From JAADHG01 sp964418645 (GTDB lineage: Bacteria; Bacteroidota; Bacteroidia; Flavobacteriales; Flavobacteriaceae), in assembly GCA_964418645.1 (NCBI GenBank), contig CAYQME010000004.1, positions 17,773 to 81,772 on the forward strand: 64,000 bases of DNA, given 5' to 3'. Position numbers and translations under genes: made by a program. Positions 27,051 through 35,262 of this stretch are shown in pieces. The stretch's first letter is position 1, and each line of letters begins with the position of its first letter. A model generated the notes under the pieces. That model was not told the DNA's origin, did not search any database, and saw only the letters and a list, made by a program, of their open reading frames with translations.

Positions 27051-28088
27051 ATGAAAATTTTATTGTACACCACAGCGTTGGTATTTGTTGGATCTTGTGC
27101 CACACTAAGCCATAAAGAAAAAATTAAAGCGTTAAAGGACAATATTGAAATCTATCAACCCACTAACCTAAAAACCTACACCAACACCATTACTGCAAGC
27201 GAGTTAAAAGAACATTTATATATATTTTCTTCGGATAGCTTAGAAGGAAGACTCGTAGGTTCAATAGGGCAAAAAAAAGCAGTTAAGTATCTTAAAGACT
27301 ATTATATTAATGAAGGTATAGCCTCTCCTTTTGGTGATTCTAGCTACTATCAAAGTATTCCAAAATCTTACTTGGGAAACGATTATAATGATTCAGAAAA
27401 TGTTTTAGCATTTATAAAAGGCACAGAGAAACCTGATGAAATTGTTATTATTTCTGCACATCTTGACCATAAAGGCATCGATAAAAAAGGTAATATTTAT
27501 AATGGCGCTGACGATAACGCTTCAGGTACTGCAGCATTATTAGAAATAGCACAAGCATTTAAAGAAGCAAAGAAGAATGGCTTTGGCCCAAAAAGAAGTA
27601 TTTTATTATTACACCTTACCGCTGAAGAAATAGGATTACAAGGCTCACGATTTTATACTGAAAACCCTGTATTTCCACTAGAGAGTACAGTAGCCGACTT
27701 AAATATTGACATGATTGGACGTGTCGATAAATCACATCAAAACAATCCAAACTATATCTATATTATTGGCGCTAATAGATTAAGTACAGAACTTCATTAT
27801 GTATCTGAAGCTATTAATGATTCCTTTTTTCATTTTGAATTTAATTATAAATACAACGCCGAAAATGAGCGTAATCGCTATTATTTTAGGTCCGATCACT
27901 ACAATTTTGCAAAGCATAACATTCCCGTAATCTTTTATTTTAATGGAGAACATAAGGATTATCATCAAACAACTGATACACCTGACAAAATAAATTTTCA
28001 ATTACTTGAAAAACGTACCCGATTAATATTTGGTACTGCATGGCAACTGGCAAACCAAGAAGAGCGCATAATTGTAGACAAGTCTTAA
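27051..28088 (+). CDS. M28 family zinc aminopeptidase lipoprotein
   Basis: A 345-residue peptidase with a lipoprotein-type signal (LLYTTALVFVGSC), probably envelope-anchored. M28 zinc ligands and catalytic residues are visible in order: SAHLDHKG, NGADDNASGTAALLE, LTAEEIGLQGS, NIDMIGR, and the late His in YFNGEHKDYHQTTDTPDK. It lacks a PA insert between the N-terminal helix region and the catalytic domain, unlike the neighbouring paralogue. M28 enzymes trim N-terminal residues from peptides; substrate range is unknown. Confidence 0.9.
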   Translation: MKILLYTTALVFVGSCATLSHKEKIKALKDNIEIYQPTNLKTYTNTITASELKEHLYIFSSDSLEGRLVGSIGQKKAVKYLKDYYINEGIASPFGDSSYYQSIPKSYLGNDYNDSENVLAFIKGTEKPDEIVIISAHLDHKGIDKKGNIYNGADDNASGTAALLEIAQAFKEAKKNGFGPKRSILLLHLTAEEIGLQGSRFYTENPVFPLESTVADLNIDMIGRVDKSHQNNPNYIYIIGANRLSTELHYVSEAINDSFFHFEFNYKYNAENERNRYYFRSDHYNFAKHNIPVIFYFNGEHKDYHQTTDTPDKINFQLLEKRTRLIFGTAWQLANQEERIIVDKS

Positions 28089-28192
28089 CTACTGTTCTTT
28101 ATGTTAAAATGTGTTAAATGAATCTTCAAAATCTAATCTCACACATTCTTTTTGTAATATCGCAAATCACTAACCAAAACATTTCTAATAAA

Positions 28193-29743
28193 ATGAAAAA
28201 ATTACTACTACTTTTTGCAGTAACATTGCTAATATTTTCTTGCAAAAAAGAAGCAACTAATGAAGATATTATTGGTTATGCAAGTTCAATTACTTCTGGT
28301 GAATTAATAGAAATGCTTTACACTTATGCCTCTGATGAATTTGAAGGTCGTGAGACTGGAGAACCTGGGCAAAAGAAAGCTGTCGAGTATATAAAAAAGC
28401 ATTATGTAAAACTTGGAATCCCTTCAGTTATTGGAGATGGACATTACTTTCAAGAAGTCCCTTTAAATGTTGTAAAAACACCCAAAGTAAACCTAGTCGT
28501 TAATAGAATTTCATTCAATTATTTTGAAGATTTTATTTCGCTTACTGCTGGTGCTTCAGAAGTTTTCTCTACTAGTGAGGTTATTTATGCAGGTTATGGA
28601 ATAGACCATAAAAACTATAGTGACTACAAAGATTTAGATGTAAAAGGAAAAATTGTGGTTGTTAAAAGTGGTGAACCCAAAGATGACGCAGAAAATTATT
28701 TAGTAAGTGGCACTAAAGAAATCTCAAAATGGTCTAACGGACGTCAAGCTATATCGGCTAAAAGAAATGCTGCTAAAGAACATGGTGCAAAAGCATTATT
28801 TTTTATGGATGCTAAATTGTTTAATAGATATTCGAAAATCTTTAAAAGTAGAGAAGAAAAAGGAAGAGGCAAACGTTTAACCTTACCTCAAAAAGGAGAA
28901 GAAATATATCATTTTTTAATTAGTGAAAAATTAGGAAAAGCTTTAGTAAATACGATTAATGACACTGCCGAAAAATTAACAGTATCAAGTAATGTAGAAA
29001 TAAATTACAAAAGTATTACAGAACCACTAACTTCTGAAAATGTTGCAGCTATTATAAAAGGAACTGAAAAGCCAGATGAATATGTGATTATTTCATCACA
29101 TTTAGATCATATAGGCATAAATAGCAAAGGTGAAATTAATAATGGTGCTGATGATGATGGTTCGGGTACCGTAGCGCTTTTGGAAATTGCTGAAGCTTTT
29201 AAAGTTGCTGCTGATAAAGGCCAGAGACCAAAACGCTCTGTCATATTTTTACATGTAACAGGCGAAGAAAAAGGGCTTTTAGGCTCACAATATTATACGG
29301 ATTATAATCCGCTTGTACCATTAGCAAATACTGTAGTAGATTTAAATATTGATATGATTGGTCGTACCGATCCAAAACGTAAAAGTACAAATCGTAACTA
29401 CATATATTTAATTGGTAGTGATAAGCTAAGTACGGAGTTACACAACATTTCTGAAGACGTAAACAAAACCTACACTAATATTGAATTAGATTATAAATAT
29501 AATGACGAAAACGATCCCAATCGTTTTTATTATCGTTCCGATCATTATAATTTTGCTAAGAATAATATTCCTGTTATTTTTTATTTTAATGGGACTCATG
29601 CCGACTATCACAGACCAACGGACACACCTGATAAGATTGAATACGATTTATTAGAAAATCGTGCTAAACTGGTATTTTATACAGCTTGGGAATTAGCAAA
29701 TCGCGAACAACGCATTACTGTGGATAAGGCTTCAGAACAGTAA
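28193..29743 (+). CDS. M28 family zinc aminopeptidase lipoprotein with PA-type insert
   Basis: A 516-residue paralogue of the preceding gene. I start at the ATG at 28193, giving a lipoprotein signal (LLLLFAVTLLIFSC); an upstream in-frame ATG adds 25 unlikely residues. Residues ~100-270 form a protease-associated (PA)-type domain (VFSTSEVIYAGYGID ... VKGKIVVVKSGEPKDD). The catalytic part then repeats the neighbour's motifs: SSHLDHIG, NGADDDGSGTVALLE, VTGEEKGLLGS, NIDMIGR, FNGTHADYHRPTDTPDK. The near-identical C-terminal layouts show a tandem duplication. Confidence 0.92.
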   Translation: MKKLLLLFAVTLLIFSCKKEATNEDIIGYASSITSGELIEMLYTYASDEFEGRETGEPGQKKAVEYIKKHYVKLGIPSVIGDGHYFQEVPLNVVKTPKVNLVVNRISFNYFEDFISLTAGASEVFSTSEVIYAGYGIDHKNYSDYKDLDVKGKIVVVKSGEPKDDAENYLVSGTKEISKWSNGRQAISAKRNAAKEHGAKALFFMDAKLFNRYSKIFKSREEKGRGKRLTLPQKGEEIYHFLISEKLGKALVNTINDTAEKLTVSSNVEINYKSITEPLTSENVAAIIKGTEKPDEYVIISSHLDHIGINSKGEINNGADDDGSGTVALLEIAEAFKVAADKGQRPKRSVIFLHVTGEEKGLLGSQYYTDYNPLVPLANTVVDLNIDMIGRTDPKRKSTNRNYIYLIGSDKLSTELHNISEDVNKTYTNIELDYKYNDENDPNRFYYRSDHYNFAKNNIPVIFYFNGTHADYHRPTDTPDKIEYDLLENRAKLVFYTAWELANREQRITVDKASEQ

Positions 29744-29775
29744 TAAATAAATACAATTTACACAAAATAAGCTGC

Positions 29776-29831
29776 ACAAAAAAAGTCTTCAAATTTCTTT
29801 GAAGACTTTTAATTGGGTGGAAGACCGGATT
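29776..29831. repeat. 56-bp direct repeat, copy 1 (terminator plus tRNA-His 3' end)
   Basis: Identical to 29938-29993, 162 bp downstream. It contains the tRNA-His terminator hairpin (29781-29793 with 29798-29810) and 17 bp of the tRNA 3' end (GGGTGGAAGACCGGATT at 29815-29831). The tRNA body is not present beyond this point. Confidence 0.95.
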
Positions 29832-29876
29832 AGCTCCGCTGATCCAAATTAGGGAAACCTGCTAATTAAAAGTCTT
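29802..29876. repeat. 13-bp inverted repeat around a tRNA-His remnant
   Basis: AAGACTTTTAATT (29802-29814) and AATTAAAAGTCTT (29864-29876) are perfect inverted copies around 49 bp. Inside lies the hairpin GGATTAGC-TCC-GCTGATCC (29827-29845). It looks like a rearranged, partly palindromic remnant of a tRNA-His copy. Confidence 0.7.
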
Positions 29877-29896
29877 AAAGCTTTCACCTTAACCCA

Positions 29897-29944
29897 TTTT
29901 TGTACAACAAGCCAAGAAGCAAGCTTCATTTTGTTGTACAAAAA
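29897..29944. repeat. 14-bp inverted repeat with inner hairpin
   Basis: TTTTTGTACAACAA (29897-29910) and TTGTTGTACAAAAA (29931-29944) are perfect inverted arms. An inner GAAGC-AA-GCTTC hairpin (29916-29927) sits between them. The element abuts the tRNA-His terminator and could form a cruciform or act as a second leftward terminator. Confidence 0.75.
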
Positions 29945-29993
29945 AAGTCTTCAAATTTCTTTGAAGACTTTTAATTGGGTGGAAGACCGGATT
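29938..29993. repeat. 56-bp direct repeat, copy 2 (in tRNA-His)
   Basis: This is the copy belonging to the intact tRNA-His gene: seven A, the terminator hairpin, and the tRNA 3' end. It is identical to 29776-29831. Confidence 0.95.
29940..29972 (-). terminator. Terminator of tRNA-His
   Basis: A 13-bp perfect stem (29943-29955 with 29960-29972), loop TTTC on the plus strand, followed on the minus strand by seven T. It begins 5 bp after the tRNA 3' end. Confidence 0.88.
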
Positions 29994-30052
29994 CGAACCG
30001 GCGACCCTTGGTACCACAAACCAATGCTCTAACCAACTGAGCTACAACCACC
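29978..30052 (-). tRNA. tRNA-His (anticodon GTG)
   Basis: Leftward tRNA with D arm GCTC/GAGC, anticodon stem TTGGT/ACCAA around loop TTGTGGT (anticodon GTG), and T stem GCCGG/CCGGT. The extra 5' G (position 30052) faces discriminator C (29978), the tRNA-His identity pair. The acceptor halves GTGGTTG and CTTCCAC leave two T-T mismatches at pairs 5 and 6. CCA is not encoded. Confidence 0.93.
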
Positions 30053-30080
30053 ATATTAGTTGCATTTTTCAATGCGTTTG

Positions 30081-30111
30081 CAAATGTATATTATTTCATT
30101 TTTTCTGCAAA
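30081..30111 (-). promoter_or_regulatory. Promoter of tRNA-His
   Basis: On the minus strand TTTG (30111-30108), a 19-bp spacer, then TACATTTG (30088-30081), a perfect -33/-7 Bacteroidota promoter ending 29 bp before the tRNA. Confidence 0.8.
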
Positions 30112-30125
30112 GGGTTTTTCTAATA

Positions 30126-30848
30126 TTATTTCAAATTAAATAAAGAATTTACTGCTACATGGCGTTCAACTGTAAACCCTTCAGCGTGCTCTACTCCTAT
30201 TAAACGTCCTAAGTCACTAGCACGATAAACAATACTATCTGTAAAATTACGACTAGAAATAGGTGTTTCAGGAGCTTTACTATTGGCATCAAAAAACTGT
30301 GTTTTATACGTTAAAACGGCTTCCATTTTTTTATCAATAAATCCAGAAACATCTACCACGAAATCAGGCTCAATATTTTTCCATTGTATATAATGATATA
30401 CATGTTTAGGTCGCCAAGGTTCTTGTATTCTACCTTCATTATCACTTTTAGTCTCAACTTTTAATAACCCACTTAAAAAACATGCATCACTTACCAATTT
30501 ACTTCCTTTGCCATGATCTATATGTCTGTCTTCTATTGCATTACAAAGCACAATTTCTGGCTTAAACTTCCTGATCATTTTAATGAGCTCTATTTGATGC
30601 CTTTTGTCATTAATAAAAAATCCATCGTGAAATTCCATATTAATTCTAACTGGAACCTTTAAAATTTTTGCAGCTTCTGTAGCTTCACTCTCTCTAGTTT
30701 CAGCAGTACCACGAGTTCCAAGTTCACCTCTTGTAAGGTCGATAATACCAACAGTTTTTCCATTGGCTATTTCTTTAGCAATTGTTGCACCACAACCTAA
30801 CTCAACATCATCAGGATGTGCACCAATAGCGAGTATATCTAATTTCAT
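30126..30848 (-). CDS. bshB1: Bacillithiol biosynthesis deacetylase BshB1
   Basis: A 240-residue zinc-dependent deacetylase of the LmbE/PIG-L fold. It removes the acetyl group from GlcNAc-malate in bacillithiol synthesis. Visible motifs are the zinc/catalytic AHPDDVELGCG near the N-terminus, LTRGELGTRGTAETR, and DRHIDHGKGS with the later zinc His. Length and the C-terminal SDLGRLIGVEHAEGF match BshB1 rather than other PIG-L proteins. It follows the PLP sulphur-metabolism gene (11-bp gap), probably cotranscribed, linking thiol synthesis and cysteine/homocysteine metabolism. Confidence 0.92.
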   Translation of the reverse strand: MKLDILAIGAHPDDVELGCGATIAKEIANGKTVGIIDLTRGELGTRGTAETRESEATEAAKILKVPVRINMEFHDGFFINDKRHQIELIKMIRKFKPEIVLCNAIEDRHIDHGKGSKLVSDACFLSGLLKVETKSDNEGRIQEPWRPKHVYHYIQWKNIEPDFVVDVSGFIDKKMEAVLTYKTQFFDANSKAPETPISSRNFTDSIVYRASDLGRLIGVEHAEGFTVERHVAVNSLFNLK

Positions 30849-30859
30849 GTTTTTTTTAC

Positions 30860-32038
30860 TTACATTTTTAAATTTATTATTCTATCAGCAGAAACATTAG
30901 CAATAGCTTGCTCAATATCTTGAATTAAATCTTTTTTACTTTCCAACCCTACAGAAAACCGAATTAAACTATCGCCTATACCTTGTGCTTGTCGTTCTTC
31001 AGGTGTTAATAACGCATGTGATGCTAAAGCGGGCAATAACATAGTACTTTCAATTCCTGCCAAACTCATCGATGGTTTTATGAGTTTCAATGCTTGTAAA
31101 AACTTTTCAGCATCTAACCCTTCAACCAAATCAAAAGATAGCATCGCTCCAAATCCTTTCATTTGAGTTTTAGCCAATTCATAATCTGGATGGCTTTTAA
31201 GCCCAGGATAATACACATTACTTACAGCATCATGTTGTACTAAAAATTTTGCCATCTTTTTTGCAATACGCTGTTGTGCTTTTACACGAATACCTAATGT
31301 CTTCATACTACGCTCTAACATCCAAATTGTGAAATCGCTTAGGCTACCTCCTAAATTCTTGGCTAAATTCCAAATGGTATCAATATGCGCTTGAGATGTA
31401 GCCACTGCTCCTGCACAAATATCGCTATGACCACCAAAATATTTTGTAGCACTATGAAGAACGATATCTATACCAAAATCTATTGGTTTTTGAATTACTG
31501 GCGTTGCGAATGTATTATCTATGACAGTTAAAACATTTTTTGCTTTAGCCAAACGAGCAATTGCTTTTATGTCTACTAATTTTAATAGCGGATTTGAAGG
31601 TGTTTCGATATAAATTATTTTTGTATTTGGTTGAATATACGCTTCAAAATCATTTACAGATAAACCATCTGTAAATGAATATTCAATGTTATAGCTGTCA
31701 AAATGAGCTTCCACCAAATTACGTGTGCCTCCATAGATATCTTTTTGTAACACAATATGATCACCAGCTTTTAAAAAAGCTAATAATGTTGTACTTACTG
31801 CTGCCATACCTGAACCAAAAATCATGGCGCTTTTAGCATTCTCTAAGGTGGCAATTTTTTTAGATAAATACTCTTGATTTGGCGTGTTAAAATAGCGTGG
31901 ATATCGCTTTACATCAACATCCATGAACTCATAAGACGTAGATAAATAAATTGGGGAAACCGCTCCCTTAAACTGTTTATCTTCAATTTCGCCAATGTGG
32001 GTACAAATAGTGTTTAATCCCATTTTCTTTTTAGACAT
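30860..32038 (-). CDS. Trans-sulfuration PLP enzyme (cystathionine gamma-synthase/lyase family)
   Basis: A 392-residue enzyme of the Cys/Met metabolism PLP family. The Schiff-base lysine is in LHSATKYFGGHSD. Other hallmarks are MIFGSGMAAVSTTLLA, DIYGGTRNL, IYIETPSNPLLKLVDI, VIDNTFATPVIQKP and SLAGIESTMLLPALASH. Sequence alone does not separate cystathionine gamma-synthase, cystathionine lyases and related gamma-lyases, so I give no gene symbol. It is upstream of bshB1 in a leftward pair, fitting supply of cysteine for bacillithiol. Confidence 0.9.
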   Translation of the reverse strand: MSKKKMGLNTICTHIGEIEDKQFKGAVSPIYLSTSYEFMDVDVKRYPRYFNTPNQEYLSKKIATLENAKSAMIFGSGMAAVSTTLLAFLKAGDHIVLQKDIYGGTRNLVEAHFDSYNIEYSFTDGLSVNDFEAYIQPNTKIIYIETPSNPLLKLVDIKAIARLAKAKNVLTVIDNTFATPVIQKPIDFGIDIVLHSATKYFGGHSDICAGAVATSQAHIDTIWNLAKNLGGSLSDFTIWMLERSMKTLGIRVKAQQRIAKKMAKFLVQHDAVSNVYYPGLKSHPDYELAKTQMKGFGAMLSFDLVEGLDAEKFLQALKLIKPSMSLAGIESTMLLPALASHALLTPEERQAQGIGDSLIRFSVGLESKKDLIQDIEQAIANVSADRIINLKM

Positions 32039-32087
32039 AGAATACTTGTTTTAGATGCTGTAATTTACAAAAAGTTGAATAAGAAAA

Positions 32088-33494
32088 CTATACTTTAACG
32101 GTTTTCCATTTTCCTTTTTTAAACCATACAATTCCTATAATTGCAATCATAACCTCAGCTATGGTTATAGACCAAAATACCCCTTTTGGACCAGCTTCGA
32201 AATAAATAGAAACTATATATGCAAATGGCAATTGAATTAACCAAAAACAAATAAAATTAATAAGTGTTGGTGTTTTGGTGTCGCCTGAGCCATTAAATGA
32301 TTGTATAACAACCATACCATAGGCATAAAACACATAACCTGATGCAATTACTTGTAAACACAGGCTTCCATATTTTACAACACTTGGTTCTTGATTAAAA
32401 AGCATTATAATCTGTTTGGCAAAAACCAAATAAATCATCGATACTATAGCCATAAAATAGGCATTGTATTTTCCTGTAACCCAAACCGATTTTTCAGCGC
32501 GATCTGGTTTATTTGCTCCTAAATTTTGACCTACTAATGTCGCTGCAGCATTACTCATCCCCCAAGCAGGCATAAATGAGAATAGCATTACACGAATAGC
32601 GATGGTATAACCTGCCAGTACATCGCTTCCAAATTCACTCATAATACGCATTAAAAATACCCAACTAGATGTACCAATAAGAAACTGACCAATACCACCA
32701 AGTGATACTTTAACTAAGTTCATCATCACGTTAATTTGTAAGATCAAATCTCTAACTCTTATTTTTAATTTACTCCAACCATAAAACAATACTGCTAATT
32801 GAAATAAAACGGCAGTACCACGACCTATGGTAGTAGCTATAGCTGCTCCTTCAACTCCAAAAGCTGGAATTGGTCCAAACCCGAAAATAAACATTGGGTC
32901 TAGTATAATGTTGAGACCATTAGACAGAATAAGTGTCCACATAGCAATAGAAGCATTTCCTGCTCCTCTAAATACTGCGTTTATTAAGAACAAAAGCATA
33001 ATGGTAACATTACCTCCTAGAAGTACTTGAGTGTAACCATATCCCTGTGCAATAAGATCTGGCTCTGCTCCCATTAATCCCAAAATCTCTTTTGGGTATA
33101 AAATTCCTATAACACTTATAATAGATGCAACACTAATACCTAGAAATATAACTTGTACTGTTGCTTGTGAAGCTCCCTTAATATCTTTTTCACCAATGCG
33201 ACGTGCAACAACTGCTGTAGCTGCCATACTTAAACCAATAGCAACAGCATATACTAAAGTTATTACAGATTCTGTTAAACCTATGGTAGCAACTGCATTG
33301 ACACTCACCTGTGACACATAAAAAATATCGACTATTGCAAAAATAGATTCCATGAGCATCTCTAGAATCATAGGTATTGATAACATGAATACTGCACGAC
33401 GAATACTACCAGAAGTAAACTCTTGCTCTTTTCCTGTAATTGCAATTTTAAAATACTTAAATAATTGTTTTATTGAGGGTGTTTTTGATAACAT
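32088..33494 (-). CDS. MATE family efflux transporter
   Basis: A 468-residue multidrug/toxic-compound extrusion transporter with about 12 hydrophobic segments in two bundles. Typical features are FMLSIPMILEMLMESIFAIVDIFYVSQV at the first segment (the usual MATE start), GLSMAATAVVARRIGEKD, and the pseudo-symmetric second half with AWGMSNAAATLVGQNLGAN. It would exchange Na+ or H+ for cationic compounds. The substrate is unknown. It is encoded leftward upstream of the PLP enzyme gene. Confidence 0.92.
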   Translation of the reverse strand: MLSKTPSIKQLFKYFKIAITGKEQEFTSGSIRRAVFMLSIPMILEMLMESIFAIVDIFYVSQVSVNAVATIGLTESVITLVYAVAIGLSMAATAVVARRIGEKDIKGASQATVQVIFLGISVASIISVIGILYPKEILGLMGAEPDLIAQGYGYTQVLLGGNVTIMLLFLINAVFRGAGNASIAMWTLILSNGLNIILDPMFIFGFGPIPAFGVEGAAIATTIGRGTAVLFQLAVLFYGWSKLKIRVRDLILQINVMMNLVKVSLGGIGQFLIGTSSWVFLMRIMSEFGSDVLAGYTIAIRVMLFSFMPAWGMSNAAATLVGQNLGANKPDRAEKSVWVTGKYNAYFMAIVSMIYLVFAKQIIMLFNQEPSVVKYGSLCLQVIASGYVFYAYGMVVIQSFNGSGDTKTPTLINFICFWLIQLPFAYIVSIYFEAGPKGVFWSITIAEVMIAIIGIVWFKKGKWKTVKV

Positions 33495-33673
33495 ATTTGA
33501 TGTTTAAATATTATAAATTTACTAAATACATAAATGTCTTTAGTACTAAATAGTCGAGAAGTAATTCGACAAAACTGGAAATTCTATTTAAACAATCATA
33601 GTTACAAATATGCTGAAATATTTTGATAATGACAATTATATTTTTTTGCTACATTACATGCCAATTATTTTAC

Positions 33674-34261
33674 ATGTATAAAAATAAAATTCATCGTCAT
33701 TTTTTACTTCATAAACCTTATGGCTACTTAAGTCAGTTTATTTATGAAGGAAAGCGAAAAAAACGTAAAAAACGTTTAGGTGAACTCTATGACTTTCCGA
33801 AAGGCAGTATGGCCATTGGTAGATTAGATGAAACTTCTGAAGGCTTGTTATTACTAACTACAGATGGCAAGGTAAGTGAATATATAAGAAGTAAAAAAGT
33901 AGAAAAAGAGTATTATGTTCAAGTAGATGGTATTATTACTCAAGAGGCAATAGAACAACTCAAAAAGGGAGTAGAAATTGGTTTTAATGGCATAAAGTAC
34001 ATGACTAAACCCTGTGAAGCTAAACTTATAGCATCGGTAGACCATTTACCTTTAGAAAACAGACATATTCGTGATGAGCGTCATGGTCCAAAAAGTTGGG
34101 CTACAATTACAGTTACAGAGGGAAAGTTTAGGCAAATACGAAAAATGACAGCTGCTGTTGGGTTTCCAACATTACGTTTAATACGTGTACGAATAGGACA
34201 TATAAGTTTAACTCATCCTGCAGGACAAGTTGAAGAAGTTACATCACTTATTACTCCTTGA
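33674..34261 (+). CDS. RsuA/RluE-type rRNA pseudouridine synthase
   Basis: A 195-residue enzyme that isomerises a uridine in rRNA. The catalytic Asp is in GRLDETSEGLLLLTTDG. The family's opening RHFLLHKPYGYLSQF and closing EGKFRQIRKMTAAVGFPTLRLIRVRIG are clear. I use the ATG at 33674, because upstream in-frame ATGs (33623, 33629) prepend a hydrophobic stretch absent from the family. There is no N-terminal S4 domain, as in RluE-like proteins. Its 3' end overlaps the convergent TPR gene by 11 bp. Confidence 0.88.
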   Translation: MYKNKIHRHFLLHKPYGYLSQFIYEGKRKKRKKRLGELYDFPKGSMAIGRLDETSEGLLLLTTDGKVSEYIRSKKVEKEYYVQVDGIITQEAIEQLKKGVEIGFNGIKYMTKPCEAKLIASVDHLPLENRHIRDERHGPKSWATITVTEGKFRQIRKMTAAVGFPTLRLIRVRIGHISLTHPAGQVEEVTSLITP

Positions 34262-35186
34262 TTCTACTCAAATCAGCTTCGGCAGCTAAATAACCAAATA
34301 CAGACCAATTACTTGTTTTTGTTATCTCTTCAAAGATTTGCATTGCTTTTTCTTTATTGTCGTTATAATAATACCAATTTCCAATACCATATTGCACAGC
34401 TAGACTAGAAGCTAAATTATTATTTTCCAAAAGCTCTTTTTCTGAAAGTTCTCCTTTATAAAAAAGTAATAAATTATGGTAAGCGAAATTTTCAATTATA
34501 GTCATATCTTTATGTATAGGATCTAAGATAACATTTGCTTGTTCGGATAATTCCATACGTTTTAATATCATATACATCCAATGTCTTGTAGCTACCTGTA
34601 GATCATCATTATTAGACTTTAATAAACACTCCTTAAAAGCCGCTAAAGATTTTTGTAAATTATTCTTTAAATAATATGCCAAACCTAAATGATACCAAAT
34701 ATTAGTATGTAAGGTAGAGATTGGTTGGTTTAAACTGTTTGGAATACCATCTTGTTCAATTACATCTTCTTTATCTTTAATAAGTAAAACTGCCTTTTCT
34801 AAATCTACAATTGCTTTATCTAATTGTCTTGTGCTTATGTAACGGTGTCCTCTATGACGATATAAACGCGCTTCATTTGGGAATTTATTCAACCCTTCGG
34901 AATATATCTCAATCGCTCTTTTATAATCACCTAAATAGGCGGTACGCCTTCCTAACCAAACAATATGGTTTACACTTTCTTTATTAACTTCATAATTTAC
35001 TAAAGCTTCTAAATAGTTTTCTATTTGTAATGAATCTAACTGCGGATTTACTTGTCGTTTAATTAAGGGTCTATTAAGTAACGATATACCTTGAGATGTA
35101 TTTATTTTAATATCACTTGCTGTTTTACCTTGACCACAGCTGCATAATAACGAAAGTGCAAAATAAAGTAGAAAATACTTTTTCAT
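34251..35186 (-). CDS. Tetratricopeptide-repeat lipoprotein
   Basis: A 311-residue protein with a lipoprotein signal (FALSLLCSCGQGK). Several TPR-like helix pairs are visible, e.g. GDYKRAIEIYSEGLNKFPNEARLYRHRGH, TRQLDKAIVDLEKAV and WYHLGLAYYLKNNLQKSLAAFKECL. TPR proteins are scaffolds; partners are unknown. It is probably tethered to the envelope. It is transcribed leftward, downstream of ccsBA by 76 bp. Confidence 0.83.
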   Translation of the reverse strand: MKKYFLLYFALSLLCSCGQGKTASDIKINTSQGISLLNRPLIKRQVNPQLDSLQIENYLEALVNYEVNKESVNHIVWLGRRTAYLGDYKRAIEIYSEGLNKFPNEARLYRHRGHRYISTRQLDKAIVDLEKAVLLIKDKEDVIEQDGIPNSLNQPISTLHTNIWYHLGLAYYLKNNLQKSLAAFKECLLKSNNDDLQVATRHWMYMILKRMELSEQANVILDPIHKDMTIIENFAYHNLLLFYKGELSEKELLENNNLASSLAVQYGIGNWYYYNDNKEKAMQIFEEITKTSNWSVFGYLAAEADLSRIKE

Positions 35187-35262
35187 ATAAGTAAATATAT
35201 GAATAATTACTTTAGATTATTTTCTTAAGACGTCTCTTATAATCATTTAGATAAAACAACTT

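Noticed and set aside
33550..33567. GTCGAG/TTCGAC palindrome as a second copy of the TCGAG-bounded element
   Set aside because: Only the TCGA ends are shared with 50907-50943; the interior does not match.
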